Of a stretch of DNA of 64,000 nucleotides, positions 26,977 through 37,200 are shown piece after piece. The notes beneath the pieces were generated by a model that worked only from the letters and a program-made list of their open reading frames with translations, was not told the DNA's origin and searched no databases. The stretch spans positions 744,001 to 808,000 of the forward strand of contig NC_011365.1 of the NCBI RefSeq assembly GCF_000021325.1, read 5' to 3'. The translations under genes were made by a program, and so were the position numbers. The stretch is from Gluconacetobacter diazotrophicus PA1 5. Lineage in GTDB: Bacteria; Pseudomonadota; Alphaproteobacteria; Acetobacterales; Acetobacteraceae. Every line of letters begins with the position of its first letter. Position 1 is the first letter of the stretch.

Positions 26977-27013
26977 CTATGACATTCGTTGGTCAACGGC
27001 TATATTGTCATAG
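26977..27013. promoter_or_regulatory. CTATGACA...TGTCATAG inverted repeat upstream of mocR
   Basis: Perfect 8-bp arms at 26977-26984 and 27006-27013 with 21 bases between, ending 24 bases before the MocR start. Spacing of about two helical turns between arm centres suits a dimeric GntR/MocR regulator acting on the divergent promoters. Confidence 0.55.
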
Positions 27014-27037
27014 TTCAATCAAGCCGGAGCCGCACAA

Positions 27038-28462
27038 ATGGACCGAGACAGCATGTGGCGCCCCGATATCCCACCTGCGCCCGGCCCGCTCTATCATCGG
27101 CTGGCCGACGCCATGGAACGCGATATCGCGGCCGGGACGCTGGATAACGGCACGCGGCTGCCCCCGCATCGCGACCTGGCCCATGCGCTGGGAATCAGCA
27201 TCGGCACCGTGACCAAGGCCTATGCCGAGGCCGAGCGGCGCGGCCTGCTGCAGGCCCATGTCGGCCGGGGGTCGTTCATCCGCGCGCCGACGCCCGACGT
27301 GGCAATCCTGCCCACCTTCGACATCGCGCCGACTCCCGCACCGCGGGGGACGATGATCGACCTGCGCTGCAACACCCCGCCCGCGGTCGCATTGTCACAG
27401 GCGCTGGAACGCGCCGTCACGCAACTGGCGGCGGCCGGGCACCTGGAGCCCGCCGTGCAGTATATCCAGGGCAGCGGCCTGCGCCCGGTGCGCGAGGCCG
27501 GGTCGGCGTGGCTGGCGCGGCGCTACGGGCTGGAGCGCGATCCGGGCGACCTGATCCAGTGCAATGGCGGGCAGCATGCGATCGCGCTGACCCTGTCGGC
27601 GCTCTGTCGTCCGGGCGATACGGTGCTGTGCGAATCCTCGACCTTCTATGGCGCCAAGATCGCTGCGGAGCATCTGGGCCTGTCCCTGCGCGGGGTCACG
27701 ATGGACCATGAAGGGCTGGTGCCGGCGGCGCTGGACCGCATCGTTGCAGAAACCCGCGCCCGGGTGCTGTTCACGGTGCCGACGCTGCACAACCCCACCG
27801 CCCGCACGATGGGCGCCGCGCGGCGCGAGGAGATCGTGCGGATCGCCCGGCGGCACGACCTGACGATCGTCGAGGACGACGCCTATTCCGCCTACGCCGA
27901 CCCGGGCGACCGTCCTCCGCCGATCGCATCCCTCGCGCCCGAACGCACGCTCTATCTGGCCAGTATTTCCAAGGGGATCTGTCCGGGGCTCCGCCTGGCT
28001 TTCGTCGCGCTGCCGCCCGCCATGCCGCGCGAGCGGATCCTGCGCGGCATCCGCGCCCTGGGCTATTGCCCCCCGGCGCTGGGCGGACTGGTCTTTACCC
28101 GCTGGGTGGCGGACGGCACCGCCGACGCCGTCGCCGACGCGGTCCAGGCCGAGGCCGCCACTCGGCTGGACCTGGCACGGCGAATCCTGGGCGATGCGAT
28201 GGAACAGCCGGGCGCCGTGCGCTCGCCCCATATCTGGCTGCCCTTGTCGCCGGTGCAGACCCAGCGGGTCATCGGACGGGCCCTGCGCGCCGGCGTGGAA
28301 CTGACGCCGCAGGAGGCATCCAGCGTGTCGCGCGATGCCGATCCGGGCGTGCGGGTCTGCCTGGGCGCCCCGGCAGACCGCGCGACGCTGGAACAGGCGC
28401 TGCATGTCCTGCGCACGGCGCTCCATGACAGCGAGGTCAGCCAAACCGAAGGCATCGTCTGA
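27038..28462 (+). CDS. MocR/PdxR-type transcriptional regulator with aminotransferase domain
   Basis: 474 residues. N-terminal GntR winged helix (LPPHRDLAHALGISIGTVTKAYAEAERRGLL, about 40-75), then a fold-type-I aminotransferase-like domain with YIQGSGLRPVRE, CNGGQHAIALTLSALCRPGD, VPTLHNPTA, VEDDAYSAYAD and the PLP lysine in LASISKGICPGLR (Lys312). MocR proteins use PLP or amino acids as effectors. It is divergent from UrcA/PhzF-like genes and has inverted repeats upstream, so it probably controls that pair and itself. Confidence 0.88.
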   Translation: MDRDSMWRPDIPPAPGPLYHRLADAMERDIAAGTLDNGTRLPPHRDLAHALGISIGTVTKAYAEAERRGLLQAHVGRGSFIRAPTPDVAILPTFDIAPTPAPRGTMIDLRCNTPPAVALSQALERAVTQLAAAGHLEPAVQYIQGSGLRPVREAGSAWLARRYGLERDPGDLIQCNGGQHAIALTLSALCRPGDTVLCESSTFYGAKIAAEHLGLSLRGVTMDHEGLVPAALDRIVAETRARVLFTVPTLHNPTARTMGAARREEIVRIARRHDLTIVEDDAYSAYADPGDRPPPIASLAPERTLYLASISKGICPGLRLAFVALPPAMPRERILRGIRALGYCPPALGGLVFTRWVADGTADAVADAVQAEAATRLDLARRILGDAMEQPGAVRSPHIWLPLSPVQTQRVIGRALRAGVELTPQEASSVSRDADPGVRVCLGAPADRATLEQALHVLRTALHDSEVSQTEGIV

Positions 28463-28490
28463 CGACGGCGTCCGCCAGGGACACGGGCTG

Positions 28491-29117
28491 TCAGGGCGCG
28501 GCGGCCGGCAGCCGCCAGCCATATCGCAATGCCAGCAGCCGCAGTCCGAAACAGAGCAGCCCGCCCGCAACGGCGACCGGCGCGGTAGGCAGCGCCAGCC
28601 GCCGCCCCACGACGACCAATGCGGCCCCGGCCAGCGCGGCGGTGGCGTAGATGTCGGACACCAGCACCAGCGGCACCCGCGCCAGCAGGACGTCGCGCAT
28701 CACCCCGCCGCCCACGCCGGTCAGCATGCCCATCATGGCGGCGGCCAGCGGCCCGATGCCGCGGGACAGCGCCTTTTCCGCCCCCGCGACGGCGAACAGC
28801 GACAGGCCGGCGGCATCCAGGACCGAAAGCGGGTACCACCCCGGCACCGTGGGCACCGCCCATCGCCCGGCGAACACGGCCAGCCCGGTCAGGAAAGCCA
28901 GGACGGGATAGCGCCAGTCCTGGATGGCGCTGGGGGGCACCGTGCCGATCAGCACGTCGCGGATCATCCCGCCGCCCAGCGCGACCACGAATGCCAGGAC
29001 CATGACCCCGAACAGGTCCAGCCCGCGCGCGGCCGCCACCATCGCGCCCTCGGCCGCGAATACCACCGTGCCGGCCAGGTCGGCGAACAGGATGATCCGG
29101 CCCAGCGTCGCGCGCAT
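28491..29117 (-). CDS. TRIC-type cation channel (UPF0126 family)
   Basis: 208 residues with seven hydrophobic segments and the two internal-repeat motifs AEGAMVAAARGLDLFGVMVLAFVVALGGGMIRDVL and GAEKALSRGIGPLAAAMMGMLTGVGGGVMRDVL, which define the UPF0126/TRIC channel family. These form trimeric K+-permeable channels. It follows the LtrA gene by 7 bases and is likely co-transcribed with it; it converges on the MocR gene. Confidence 0.88.
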   Translation of the reverse strand: MRATLGRIILFADLAGTVVFAAEGAMVAAARGLDLFGVMVLAFVVALGGGMIRDVLIGTVPPSAIQDWRYPVLAFLTGLAVFAGRWAVPTVPGWYPLSVLDAAGLSLFAVAGAEKALSRGIGPLAAAMMGMLTGVGGGVMRDVLLARVPLVLVSDIYATAALAGAALVVVGRRLALPTAPVAVAGGLLCFGLRLLALRYGWRLPAAAP

Positions 29118-29124
29118 GTTGCCG

Positions 29125-30312
29125 TCAGGCCCCGGCGGCGGGGAAATGGCGCAGGATCCGGCTTTCCCAGAATCCCGCCAGCAGCATGATCGCGGTCATG
29201 GTCATGCCCGCGTCCAGGACGTCCATGTGAATCACCAGCGGATAACCGGCGACCAGGGCCGCGATGGCCGTCAGGTGCGACGGCGCGATGCAGCCATAGA
29301 CCACGCGCTTGTACAAAAGGCTGCCCAGCAGGAAGATCACCGGCCCCGCCGCCATGATCGCGGCGGGCACCGGGCGGGCCGGGCCATGCGGGTGTGCCAG
29401 GACCAGGTCGCTGCCCACCGCCATGACGATGATGCCGGCGATCAGGATCACGTGGATATAATGGAAATAGGCCGCCATCCGTCCCGGATCGCCGGAATGG
29501 CGGATCGCGGCGCTGCCATCCTTGCCGCTGGTGCCGAAATAGAGCCACCACGTTGCCAGCGAGGTCACGAACGCAGTCAGGAAGGCCAGGATGACCGGCG
29601 CGCTCCACACCCCGTTTTCGGCCAGGGTATCGCCGGTCATGATCACGGTTTCGCCCAGCGCCACCAGGACGAACGCCTGGCAGCGCTCGGCCATGTGCGC
29701 GCCCTCGACGGTCCATTCGCTCGTCCGCGACCGGCCCAGTCCGGGCACGGGAAAGCCGAACATGGGCGATATATATTCGCATGCCACGCCGCAGGCCCAC
29801 AGCCAGGGACGCGGCCCCTCGCCGGCCAGTCCGCCGGCGATCCAGAACAGGGCAGCGGCACCGACCCAGACCATCATGCGCCGGAAATTGGCGGCCAGGG
29901 GATGATCGGCACCCACGGCGCACAGGGCGAAGACCGTGCGCCCCACCTGCATGACGGCATAGGTCACGCCGAACAGCATGCCGCGTTCGCCGAAGGCCTC
30001 GGGCAGCGCCGCCGCCAGCAGCAGCGCCAGCAGGGTGATGCCGAACAGCAGCCCGCGCACCGCGGGGCGTTCGGGGTCGAACCAGTTGGTGATCCAGCAG
30101 GTATATTGCCAGCCCAGCCAGACCGCGAACCACAGGATCAGCGCCTGGATCGCCCCCTGGGTGGTCTGATGATGCAGAAGCAGGTGCGACAATTGCGTGA
30201 CGGCGAAGGCGTAGACCAGGTCGAAGAACAGTTCCTCGAACGTCACCCGGGCCTCGTGCCCGTCCCGCCGGCGCAGCAGGCGGGGCGGCCCCCCGGCCGC
30301 CCCCTTGTCCAT
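29125..30312 (-). CDS. ltrA: Low-temperature-requirement protein A family membrane protein
   Basis: 395 residues from ATG 30312. The start of the domain, VTFEELFFDLVYAFAVTQLSHLLL, is diagnostic of LtrA, and HMAERCQAFVLVALGETVIMTG follows in the middle; about ten transmembrane helices. Role is poorly defined in the literature. The in-frame extension to 30552 overlaps the upstream M61 peptidase gene and is compositionally antisense-like, so it was rejected. Confidence 0.85.
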   Translation of the reverse strand: MDKGAAGGPPRLLRRRDGHEARVTFEELFFDLVYAFAVTQLSHLLLHHQTTQGAIQALILWFAVWLGWQYTCWITNWFDPERPAVRGLLFGITLLALLLAAALPEAFGERGMLFGVTYAVMQVGRTVFALCAVGADHPLAANFRRMMVWVGAAALFWIAGGLAGEGPRPWLWACGVACEYISPMFGFPVPGLGRSRTSEWTVEGAHMAERCQAFVLVALGETVIMTGDTLAENGVWSAPVILAFLTAFVTSLATWWLYFGTSGKDGSAAIRHSGDPGRMAAYFHYIHVILIAGIIVMAVGSDLVLAHPHGPARPVPAAIMAAGPVIFLLGSLLYKRVVYGCIAPSHLTAIAALVAGYPLVIHMDVLDAGMTMTAIMLLAGFWESRILRHFPAAGA

Positions 30313-30336
30313 GGCCGCGCCCGCTGGGGCGCGGCC
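30313..30336. terminator. GC-rich hairpin at the ltrA start / after the M61 gene
   Basis: GGCCGCGCCC (30313-30322) pairs with GGGCGCGGCC (30327-30336). It lies between the M61 stop and touches the ltrA ATG. The T run (TTTT) follows on the plus strand, so as a classical intrinsic terminator it would work in the plus direction; on the minus strand it could terminate weakly or block ltrA translation. Confidence 0.5.
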
Positions 30337-30343
30337 TTTTACG

Positions 30344-32326
30344 TCAGTGGCGCGGTGCAAGGATGTCAGCCAGCATGTCGGGCGTGCCCGGTATCCGCTG
30401 CAGATGCGGATAGCGCAGGCCGCCGTGATACGGGATGGCGATCGTGACGTAGTGGTCCCCCATGTGCAGCAGCAGTGCGATCGGGGCCGCGTGCGGGTCC
30501 CGTGCCGCCGTGATCGCGTCCTGCAGCACGTCGGGATCGTAGGCCTCGCCATTCACCGCGACCAGTTGCGCGTCGCGGGTCACGCCGGCCTGCCAGGCCG
30601 GGCTGCCCCATTCGACGTTGGCCAGCGTACCGCCCTTGCCGACCAGGAAGCCCAGCGAGAAGCTGAAATCCGTCACGTGCCGCATGGCGGCGAAGGATTT
30701 GACCCAGTCGTTCGGCTGGTCGGTATAGACCAGGCGGTATCCCCCGCGCGTGAAGCCGTCCAGCGGCGCATGGGTCGATGTGCGGTCCAGCCGCTGGCGC
30801 AGGAAGGTGGCCCAGTCATAAGGCTGGATGTCGTTCAGCGCCTTCACCACGTCGGCGAACTGGTAGGTGCTGGTGACGAAGCTGCCGTCATTGGTGCCGA
30901 AGAAATGGCGCGCGACATCGTCCAGCGAGTGCTTGCCGTCCGACAGCTTGCGGATCAGCGTATCGGCGTCCAGCCAGACCAGCTGGCCTTCGGAATAATA
31001 ATCCTCGCTGCGCTGCCAGCTCCGCCAGGACAGGGGCGAACGCTGGGCGATCACCGGATCGTTGGTCGTGTCCTGCAGCGGACGCCAGGTGCGTCCCTGG
31101 CGGGTGTCGTACATCGCGCCCACCTCGGCCAGCGCGTCGATCACCTGCGGTTCGGTCATCAGGCCCGACCGGGCGGAAAGGACATAGCCCCAGTACTGGG
31201 TCTGTCCTTCATACACCCACAGGCCGGACCCGCGCTGCGGGGTGTTGAAGTTCGGCGCCCACAGGTCGGCGGGGCGGCGATACTTGCCGTTCCAGGAATG
31301 GGTGTATTCGTGGGCCAGCAGGTCACGGACGGCGAAGGTCTTGTCCCACTCGGTGAAGTAGCCGCGCGGACCGCTGTTCTCGCTGGAGCGGTGATGTTCC
31401 AGCCCGATCCGCCCCAGTTCATTGGTCAGGGCCAGCAGGAAATCGTAATGGTCGTAATGGTGCGAGCCGAAGAGCAGCCCTGCCTGCGTCACCAGATCCT
31501 GGTGCGCCTTGACCTGGGCGTCGGTGGCCGCCAGTTCCGCCGGCTTGTCCGCCATCACGTTCAGCGTTACCGGCGCCGCAGCCCCGGGGGCGAGGTCGAA
31601 CCGGCGGAAATATCGCCCGGCGAACAGCGGGGAATCCACCAGCGTGTTGAACGGCACCGGGTCGAACGTGACGACGTCGCCCGCCGGGCCATGGGCGCGC
31701 AGCGCGGTGCCGTACTGCCATCCGTGGGGCAGACGCAGTTCCGCCTGCACCGGGATCTGGCGCGTGAAATACCCCGCCGGGTACAGCGCCACCGCATTCC
31801 ACTGGACGTTCAGCATCTCCGGCGTCATGACCACGCGCCCTTCCTCGGGCGACACGGGCGACAGAATCTGGAACGACAGGTTCAGCGCATGCACGCCCTT
31901 GGGCACCCGGACATGGAAGGCGCTGACCATCACCGTGTCGCGCACCCATTCCAGCGGGGCGACGCCGGCCTTGACCACCAGGCCGCCGAACTGCTCGATC
32001 GTGCCGGTCGGCGAATGGTCGCCCGGCACCCACATCGGGTAGAGCAGGGTCATGTCGCCGCCCGTTTCCGCCAGCGCAGCAGGGACCGGCACGCTTTCAC
32101 GCACCGTCATGACGCGCCGGGCCAGGTCGGTGGCATCGACCGTCAGATGAATGGTTCCGCCGAACGGCACGTCACGCGGCACCGGCACGGAATCTGGAAG
32201 CGCCAGGGGCTGGGGTTGCGGCTGGCTGTCGGCCGCGCGCACGGAATACGGACGGCCCGCCATGCCGGCGGCCACCAGGGCGGTGGTCAGGGACAGGGCG
32301 AGGAAGCGTTTGGAAAGCGGACGCAA
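30344..32326 (-). CDS. M61-family metallopeptidase (glycyl aminopeptidase type)
   Basis: About 660 residues from TTG 32326, which has GAAAGGG upstream; the frame also extends to GTG 32386. An export signal (RFLALSLTTALVAAGMAG) precedes an N-terminal beta domain, the zinc motif LAHEYTHSWNGK with LWVYEGQTQYWG downstream, and a C-terminal PDZ-like region (FSLGFLVGKGGTLANVEWGSPAWQAGVT). M61 enzymes release N-terminal residues such as Gly or Ala from peptides. Periplasmic location is inferred from the signal. Confidence 0.87.
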   Translation of the reverse strand: MRPLSKRFLALSLTTALVAAGMAGRPYSVRAADSQPQPQPLALPDSVPVPRDVPFGGTIHLTVDATDLARRVMTVRESVPVPAALAETGGDMTLLYPMWVPGDHSPTGTIEQFGGLVVKAGVAPLEWVRDTVMVSAFHVRVPKGVHALNLSFQILSPVSPEEGRVVMTPEMLNVQWNAVALYPAGYFTRQIPVQAELRLPHGWQYGTALRAHGPAGDVVTFDPVPFNTLVDSPLFAGRYFRRFDLAPGAAAPVTLNVMADKPAELAATDAQVKAHQDLVTQAGLLFGSHHYDHYDFLLALTNELGRIGLEHHRSSENSGPRGYFTEWDKTFAVRDLLAHEYTHSWNGKYRRPADLWAPNFNTPQRGSGLWVYEGQTQYWGYVLSARSGLMTEPQVIDALAEVGAMYDTRQGRTWRPLQDTTNDPVIAQRSPLSWRSWQRSEDYYSEGQLVWLDADTLIRKLSDGKHSLDDVARHFFGTNDGSFVTSTYQFADVVKALNDIQPYDWATFLRQRLDRTSTHAPLDGFTRGGYRLVYTDQPNDWVKSFAAMRHVTDFSFSLGFLVGKGGTLANVEWGSPAWQAGVTRDAQLVAVNGEAYDPDVLQDAITAARDPHAAPIALLLHMGDHYVTIAIPYHGGLRYPHLQRIPGTPDMLADILAPRH

Positions 32327-32386
32327 GAGGACATACCCTTTCGAGGCAGGCGGTAGAAGACGCGACCCGGAGGCCGCAACGATCAC

Positions 32387-33079
32387 CTATCGCAATGACA
32401 TGGAATGGTCCGCCCCGCTACCATGACCCGCCTCGCCGGATTGCGCCCTTGCAGCATAATGATGAAATTTTCATGACATATCGGCGGTAAAATCGACGAC
32501 CGGCCGACGGTCGTCGCCGATAATCGATGATTATTAAATTATCACAATTTGGGGGTCACCTCATTGAAACATTTCGCAATACTCTGTAGTCAGCGTTGGC
32601 GAAAATAAACTTGCCCCGTGTTCGACTCATGCCATTTTCCAGCCTGTCGCGCCATGCCGTGTTCCTGTCCGGACCTCCATCTCTTTTTCACGGAAAATCC
32701 AGGACTTACATGGGAATTCCCTGGGATTTTCCTCGTGGCGTAACGATTGCCCTTCCGCCTGCCCCGGAACGGGCGGCGTGAGCGATCGTCCCACTGCCGC
32801 GCCGGCCTGTCGCGGCCATGGACAAGGCCCGTGATCACGGCTACTGGCCTCGCGCGCCGCTGGGGCTTGACCGCTATCGCCATGGCTGGAAAACCGGGTG
32901 CGGCGGTTCGCGCCCCTGACTGTACACCACACGACCCGATGTCCGCCGGCCTGGCTGTCGAGGCATGGAGCACACCACCGGTCCCGAAGCCTGGGGCCCC
33001 GATCCTTTTCTCCATCAGATGCGCCGGCACCCGCACGACACGGGGGTGCCAGACGGCCGGGACAACCAGACACCAGACC
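32387..33079. other. Long intergenic leader with inverted repeats before the efflux operon
   Basis: No convincing gene. The left 200 bases are AT-rich. Perfect stem CGACGACCG/CGGTCGTCG (32494-32502 / 32508-32516), a short palindrome ATGAAAT-TTTCAT near 32463, and an imperfect stem GGAAAATCCAGG / CCTGGGATTTTCC (about 32692-32740) are present. The latter two thirds are GC-rich and have open frames on both strands without family resemblance. The region probably holds the M61 promoter and the promoter and leader of the RND operon. Confidence 0.45.
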
Positions 33080-34222
33080 ATGCTCCACATCATGCCCCCG
33101 ACCATTTCCGGGCCAGCCACCGGGTCAATCGCCGCCTGGGGCCTGGCGGCCCTCCTCCTGGCCGCGACCGTGGCCGCGCCGTCGGCCGCCCGGGCCGAGA
33201 ATACCACCATGATCCGGGACGATCACGGCCGCCTGACGGTTCCGGAAAATTCCCCCATGGCGGCCCGCCTGGCCGTCGCCCCGGTCACGCTGACGAAACC
33301 CAGCCGCGCTATTCCCGTCCCCGGCGCGATCATGGCCGAACCCGCGCGCTCGATTTCCGTGCAGGCACCGCTGGCAGGGCATATCGTTAGCCTGCCGGTG
33401 GCCCCGGGTGATCACGTGACGCGCGGGCAGGTCGTGGCCGAACTGCTTTCGGGCGACATGGCGCAGGCCACGACCGACGAGGTCAAGGCCCGGGCGGCGC
33501 TCGACCTCGCCCGCCGCGCGCTGACCCGTGCCCAGGGCGTGGCGCAGGCCGGCGGCGGTGCCGTGCGCGACATCGAAGCCGCCCGCAGCACGTACCTGCA
33601 GGCCGTGGCCGAGGACGACCGCGCCACCGCCCGTCTGGCGGCATTGGGCGGCCAGCCGGGCGGCGGCGGCACGATGAAGCTGGTCTCGCCGGTCGATGGC
33701 GTGGTTTCGACGGTCAATACCGCCGCCGGCGCCAACGTCACGGACCCGACCGCGCCGCTGCTGACGATCGCGGACACGCGGGAAGTCTGGGCCGTGGCCA
33801 ACGTGCCGGAAAACGAGGTCGCGACCATCCAGGCCGGCCAGCAGGCCGACATCTACGTTCCCGGCCTGCCGGGCGAGGTGCTGCATGGCGCCATCGCGGC
33901 GATCGAACCGACGCTGCACGCGGATACGCGCACCCTGCAGGCCCGCGTGGTACTGCCCAACGCGGACGGCGCGCTGAAGCCCAACATGTTCGCGACCGTG
34001 ACGGTGGAAGCCCCGCAATCCCCCCGCATCATGGTCCCGCAATCGGCGCTGCTGATGAACAACGACACGGTCACGGTGTTCGTCGAGGTCGCCCCACACA
34101 CCTACATGCGTCGGAATATCGATATCATCTATGACGACGGCGACCTGTGCGAGGTCGATTCCGGCCTGTCGGCGGGCGAGCGGATCGTCACCCAGGGCGC
34201 GGTGCTGCTGAACGATGATTAA
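33080..34222 (+). CDS. RND efflux periplasmic adaptor (HlyD/CzcB type)
   Basis: About 380 residues from ATG 33080 (33092 also possible). Signal peptide GSIAAWGLAALLLAATVAAPSAARA, then the barrel-sandwich halves SVQAPLAGHIVSLPVAPGDHVTRGQVVAEL and KLVSPVDGVVSTVNTAAGANV separated by a coiled coil, then the beta-barrel WAVANVPENEVATIQAGQQADIYVPGLPG. It links the inner-membrane pump to the outer-membrane factor. It overlaps the pump start by 8 bases. The frame is open back to 32747, but that stretch lacks a signal. Confidence 0.88.
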   Translation: MLHIMPPTISGPATGSIAAWGLAALLLAATVAAPSAARAENTTMIRDDHGRLTVPENSPMAARLAVAPVTLTKPSRAIPVPGAIMAEPARSISVQAPLAGHIVSLPVAPGDHVTRGQVVAELLSGDMAQATTDEVKARAALDLARRALTRAQGVAQAGGGAVRDIEAARSTYLQAVAEDDRATARLAALGGQPGGGGTMKLVSPVDGVVSTVNTAAGANVTDPTAPLLTIADTREVWAVANVPENEVATIQAGQQADIYVPGLPGEVLHGAIAAIEPTLHADTRTLQARVVLPNADGALKPNMFATVTVEAPQSPRIMVPQSALLMNNDTVTVFVEVAPHTYMRRNIDIIYDDGDLCEVDSGLSAGERIVTQGAVLLNDD

Positions 34223-37200
34223 CCAGTTCATCGCGATCTGCCTGCGGCAGCGGCGCATCGTCTTTGCCGCCATGGCCGTGCTGGTCGCTCTGGGTGCCCT
34301 GGCGTGGCACCAGATCCCGGTCGAGGCCTATCCGGACCTGGGCGCGGTCAACGTCCAGATCACGACCCAGGTTCCCGGCCTGGCGGCGGAGGAGATCGAG
34401 CAGCAGATCACCATTCCGCTGGAACGCCTGGTGGCGAATACGCCGGGGCTGGTGGACAGCCGATCCAGTTCCACCTTCGGCCTGTCGCTGATCACCCTGA
34501 TCTTCCGTGACGGTACCGACGTCTATTTCGTGCGCCAGCAGGTCGCGGAACAGATGGCGCAGGCCACGCTGCCGATGGGCGCCACGCCCTCGCTGGGTCC
34601 GGTCACCGGACCGTCGGGCGAGATCTACCGCTATACGCTGCAATCCGACAGCAAGAACCTGATGCAATTGTCGGACATCCAGAAATGGATCGTCATCCCG
34701 GCCCTGATGCAGGTCCAGGGCGTGGCCGCCGTCAATAATTTCGGCGGCTTCACCATCGAGTACCAGATCGTCCTGAATCCCTCCACGCTGTTCCGCTACG
34801 GGGTGGGGGTCAACGACGTCATCACCGCATTGCAGGCCAACAACGCCAATGCCGGCGGCGGCCGCATCACCCGGGGCGAGCAGTCCTATATCGTGCGTGG
34901 CGTCGGCATGGTCCACACCATGGCCGACATGGGCGCCATCGCGGTGACGCAGCGCAACGGCGTGCCGGTCCTGATCCGCGATCTGGGCCAGTTGCAGCTC
35001 GGCCACCAGGTGCGCGAGGGCATCCTGGGCATGAACGGCAATTCGGACACGATCGAAGGCATCGTGACGATGCTGAGCAAGCAGAATCCGTCGCTGGTGC
35101 TGCACGACCTGCACGGGGTCATCGACCAGTTGCAGGCCCGGCTGGCCCCGATGGGCGTGCGGATCGTCCCCTATATCGACCGCGACCGCCTGGTGCAGAC
35201 CACGACCGACAAGGTCACCGACACGGTGGTCAAGGGCGTGGGGCTGGTATTCCTGATCCTGGTCCTGTTCCTGGGCAGCCCGCGCAGCGCCATCGTCGCC
35301 GCCGTCACCATTCCGCTGGCGCTGGCGACCGTGTTCGTGGTGATGCACCTGCTGGGAATGCCGGCCAACCTGTTCTCGCTCGGCGCCATCGATTTCGGCG
35401 TGATCGTGGACGGCGCCATCGTCGTGACCGAGGCCATCCTGCGCATCCGCGAGGAACACCCGACCCACACGATGGACGAGGAGGATATCCTTGCGGTTAC
35501 CAAACATATCGGCAAGGCGATCTTCTTCGCGACGCTGATCATCATCGTCGCCTATGGCCCGCTGTTCGCGTTCGAGGGCGCCGAGGGAAAGCTGTTCGAG
35601 CCGATGGCCTTCACCGTCAGCTTCGCCCTGCTGGGGGCGCTGTTGTGCGCCATCACGCTGACGCCGGCCCTGGCCTACCTGGCCATGCGCAAGCCGCACC
35701 GCATGTTCCACAACGTCCCGCTGGAAAAGCTGCACCATGCCTATCGCCGCTGGCTGGGCCATATGGTGGACCGGCCCTGGGCGGCCTATCTGGCCGGGGC
35801 GATCGCCTTCGCCCTGGTGCTGTGGCTGGGCGGGCGCACCGGCCGCGAATTCCTGCCCGACCTGGACGAGGGTGCGCTGTGGCTGCAGATCCAGCTTCCC
35901 TCCGGCCTGTCCCTGGACAAGGCGGGTTCCATGGCGGACGAAATCCGGGCCGCGATCCATGCCTTTCCCGAAACCAGCTATGTGGCGACCCAGCTTGGCC
36001 GCAACGATTCCGGCACCGACCCCTGGAGCCCCTCGCACATCGAGGCACCGGTCGGCCTGACGCCCTATGCGACCTGGCCGCACGGCGAGAACCGGGTGCA
36101 GTTCGTCAAGCGCCTGCATGACCGGCTGGCGCAGATCCCGGGTATCAGCTTCGGCATCAGCCAGCCGATCGCCGATAACATGAACGACCTGGTCGGCGGG
36201 GCGCACAGCCCGCTGGTGCTGCGCGTCTATGGCGACGATTTCAAGGAACTGCGTCGGATCGGCAACCAGGTCGTCGATATCCTGAAACAGGTTCCCGGGA
36301 CCGCCGACGCCTCGATCTTCCAGGAACCCGAAATCCCGCAGATGGACATCACCGTCGACCGGGCCGCGGCCGCGCGCTACGGAATCACCGGGACCGACGT
36401 GATGAACGTCGTGCAGAACATGGTCGGCGACGCCCCGGTCGGGCAGGTCTATGTGGCCGACCGGATCTATTCCATGACGGCGCACATGGAACGGCAGTTG
36501 AACAACAACCTGCCCGCCATCAACCAGATTCCGCTGACGGGGCTGAACGGCGCACGCATCCCGCTGGGGCTGGTCGCCCATGTCTCGCTGCAGACCGGCG
36601 AGGCCAATATCGCGCACGAGATGAACCATCGCCAGATCACCATCCGCGTCGATAACGGCCAGCGCCCGCTGTCGCAGTACCTGGCCGACGCGCAGGCCCG
36701 CATCAACAGCCAGGTCCATTTCGACGCCGCGCGTTACCATCTGGAATGGGCTGGCACCTTCCAGCAGGAACAGCGCGCGCAGGCCCGCCTGACGGTGGCG
36801 CTGGGGATCATGTTCGCGGTGATGCTGGTGCTGCTGTTCGGCCAGTTCGGGCGTATCCGGCAGGCAGTGCTTGTGCTGGCGGTGGTGCCCATGGCCACCC
36901 TGGGCGGGCTGGTGGCACTGAACCTGCGCGGCGAGACGCTGAACATCGCCACCGCGGTCGGATTCATCGCGCTGTTCGGCGTCGCCATCCAGAACGGCAT
37001 CATCATGGTGTCGGCCATCAACCGCCTGCGCGACGAGGGCATGCCCCTGCGCGACGCGGTGCTGGAGGGGGCGAGCGAACGGTTCCGCCCCGTGCTGATG
37101 ACCGCGACCGTCGCCAGCATGGGCATGCTGCCCGCGGCGCTGGCCACCGGCATCGGCACCGACGTGCAGCGCGGGCTGGCCACCGTGGTGGTGGGGGGGC

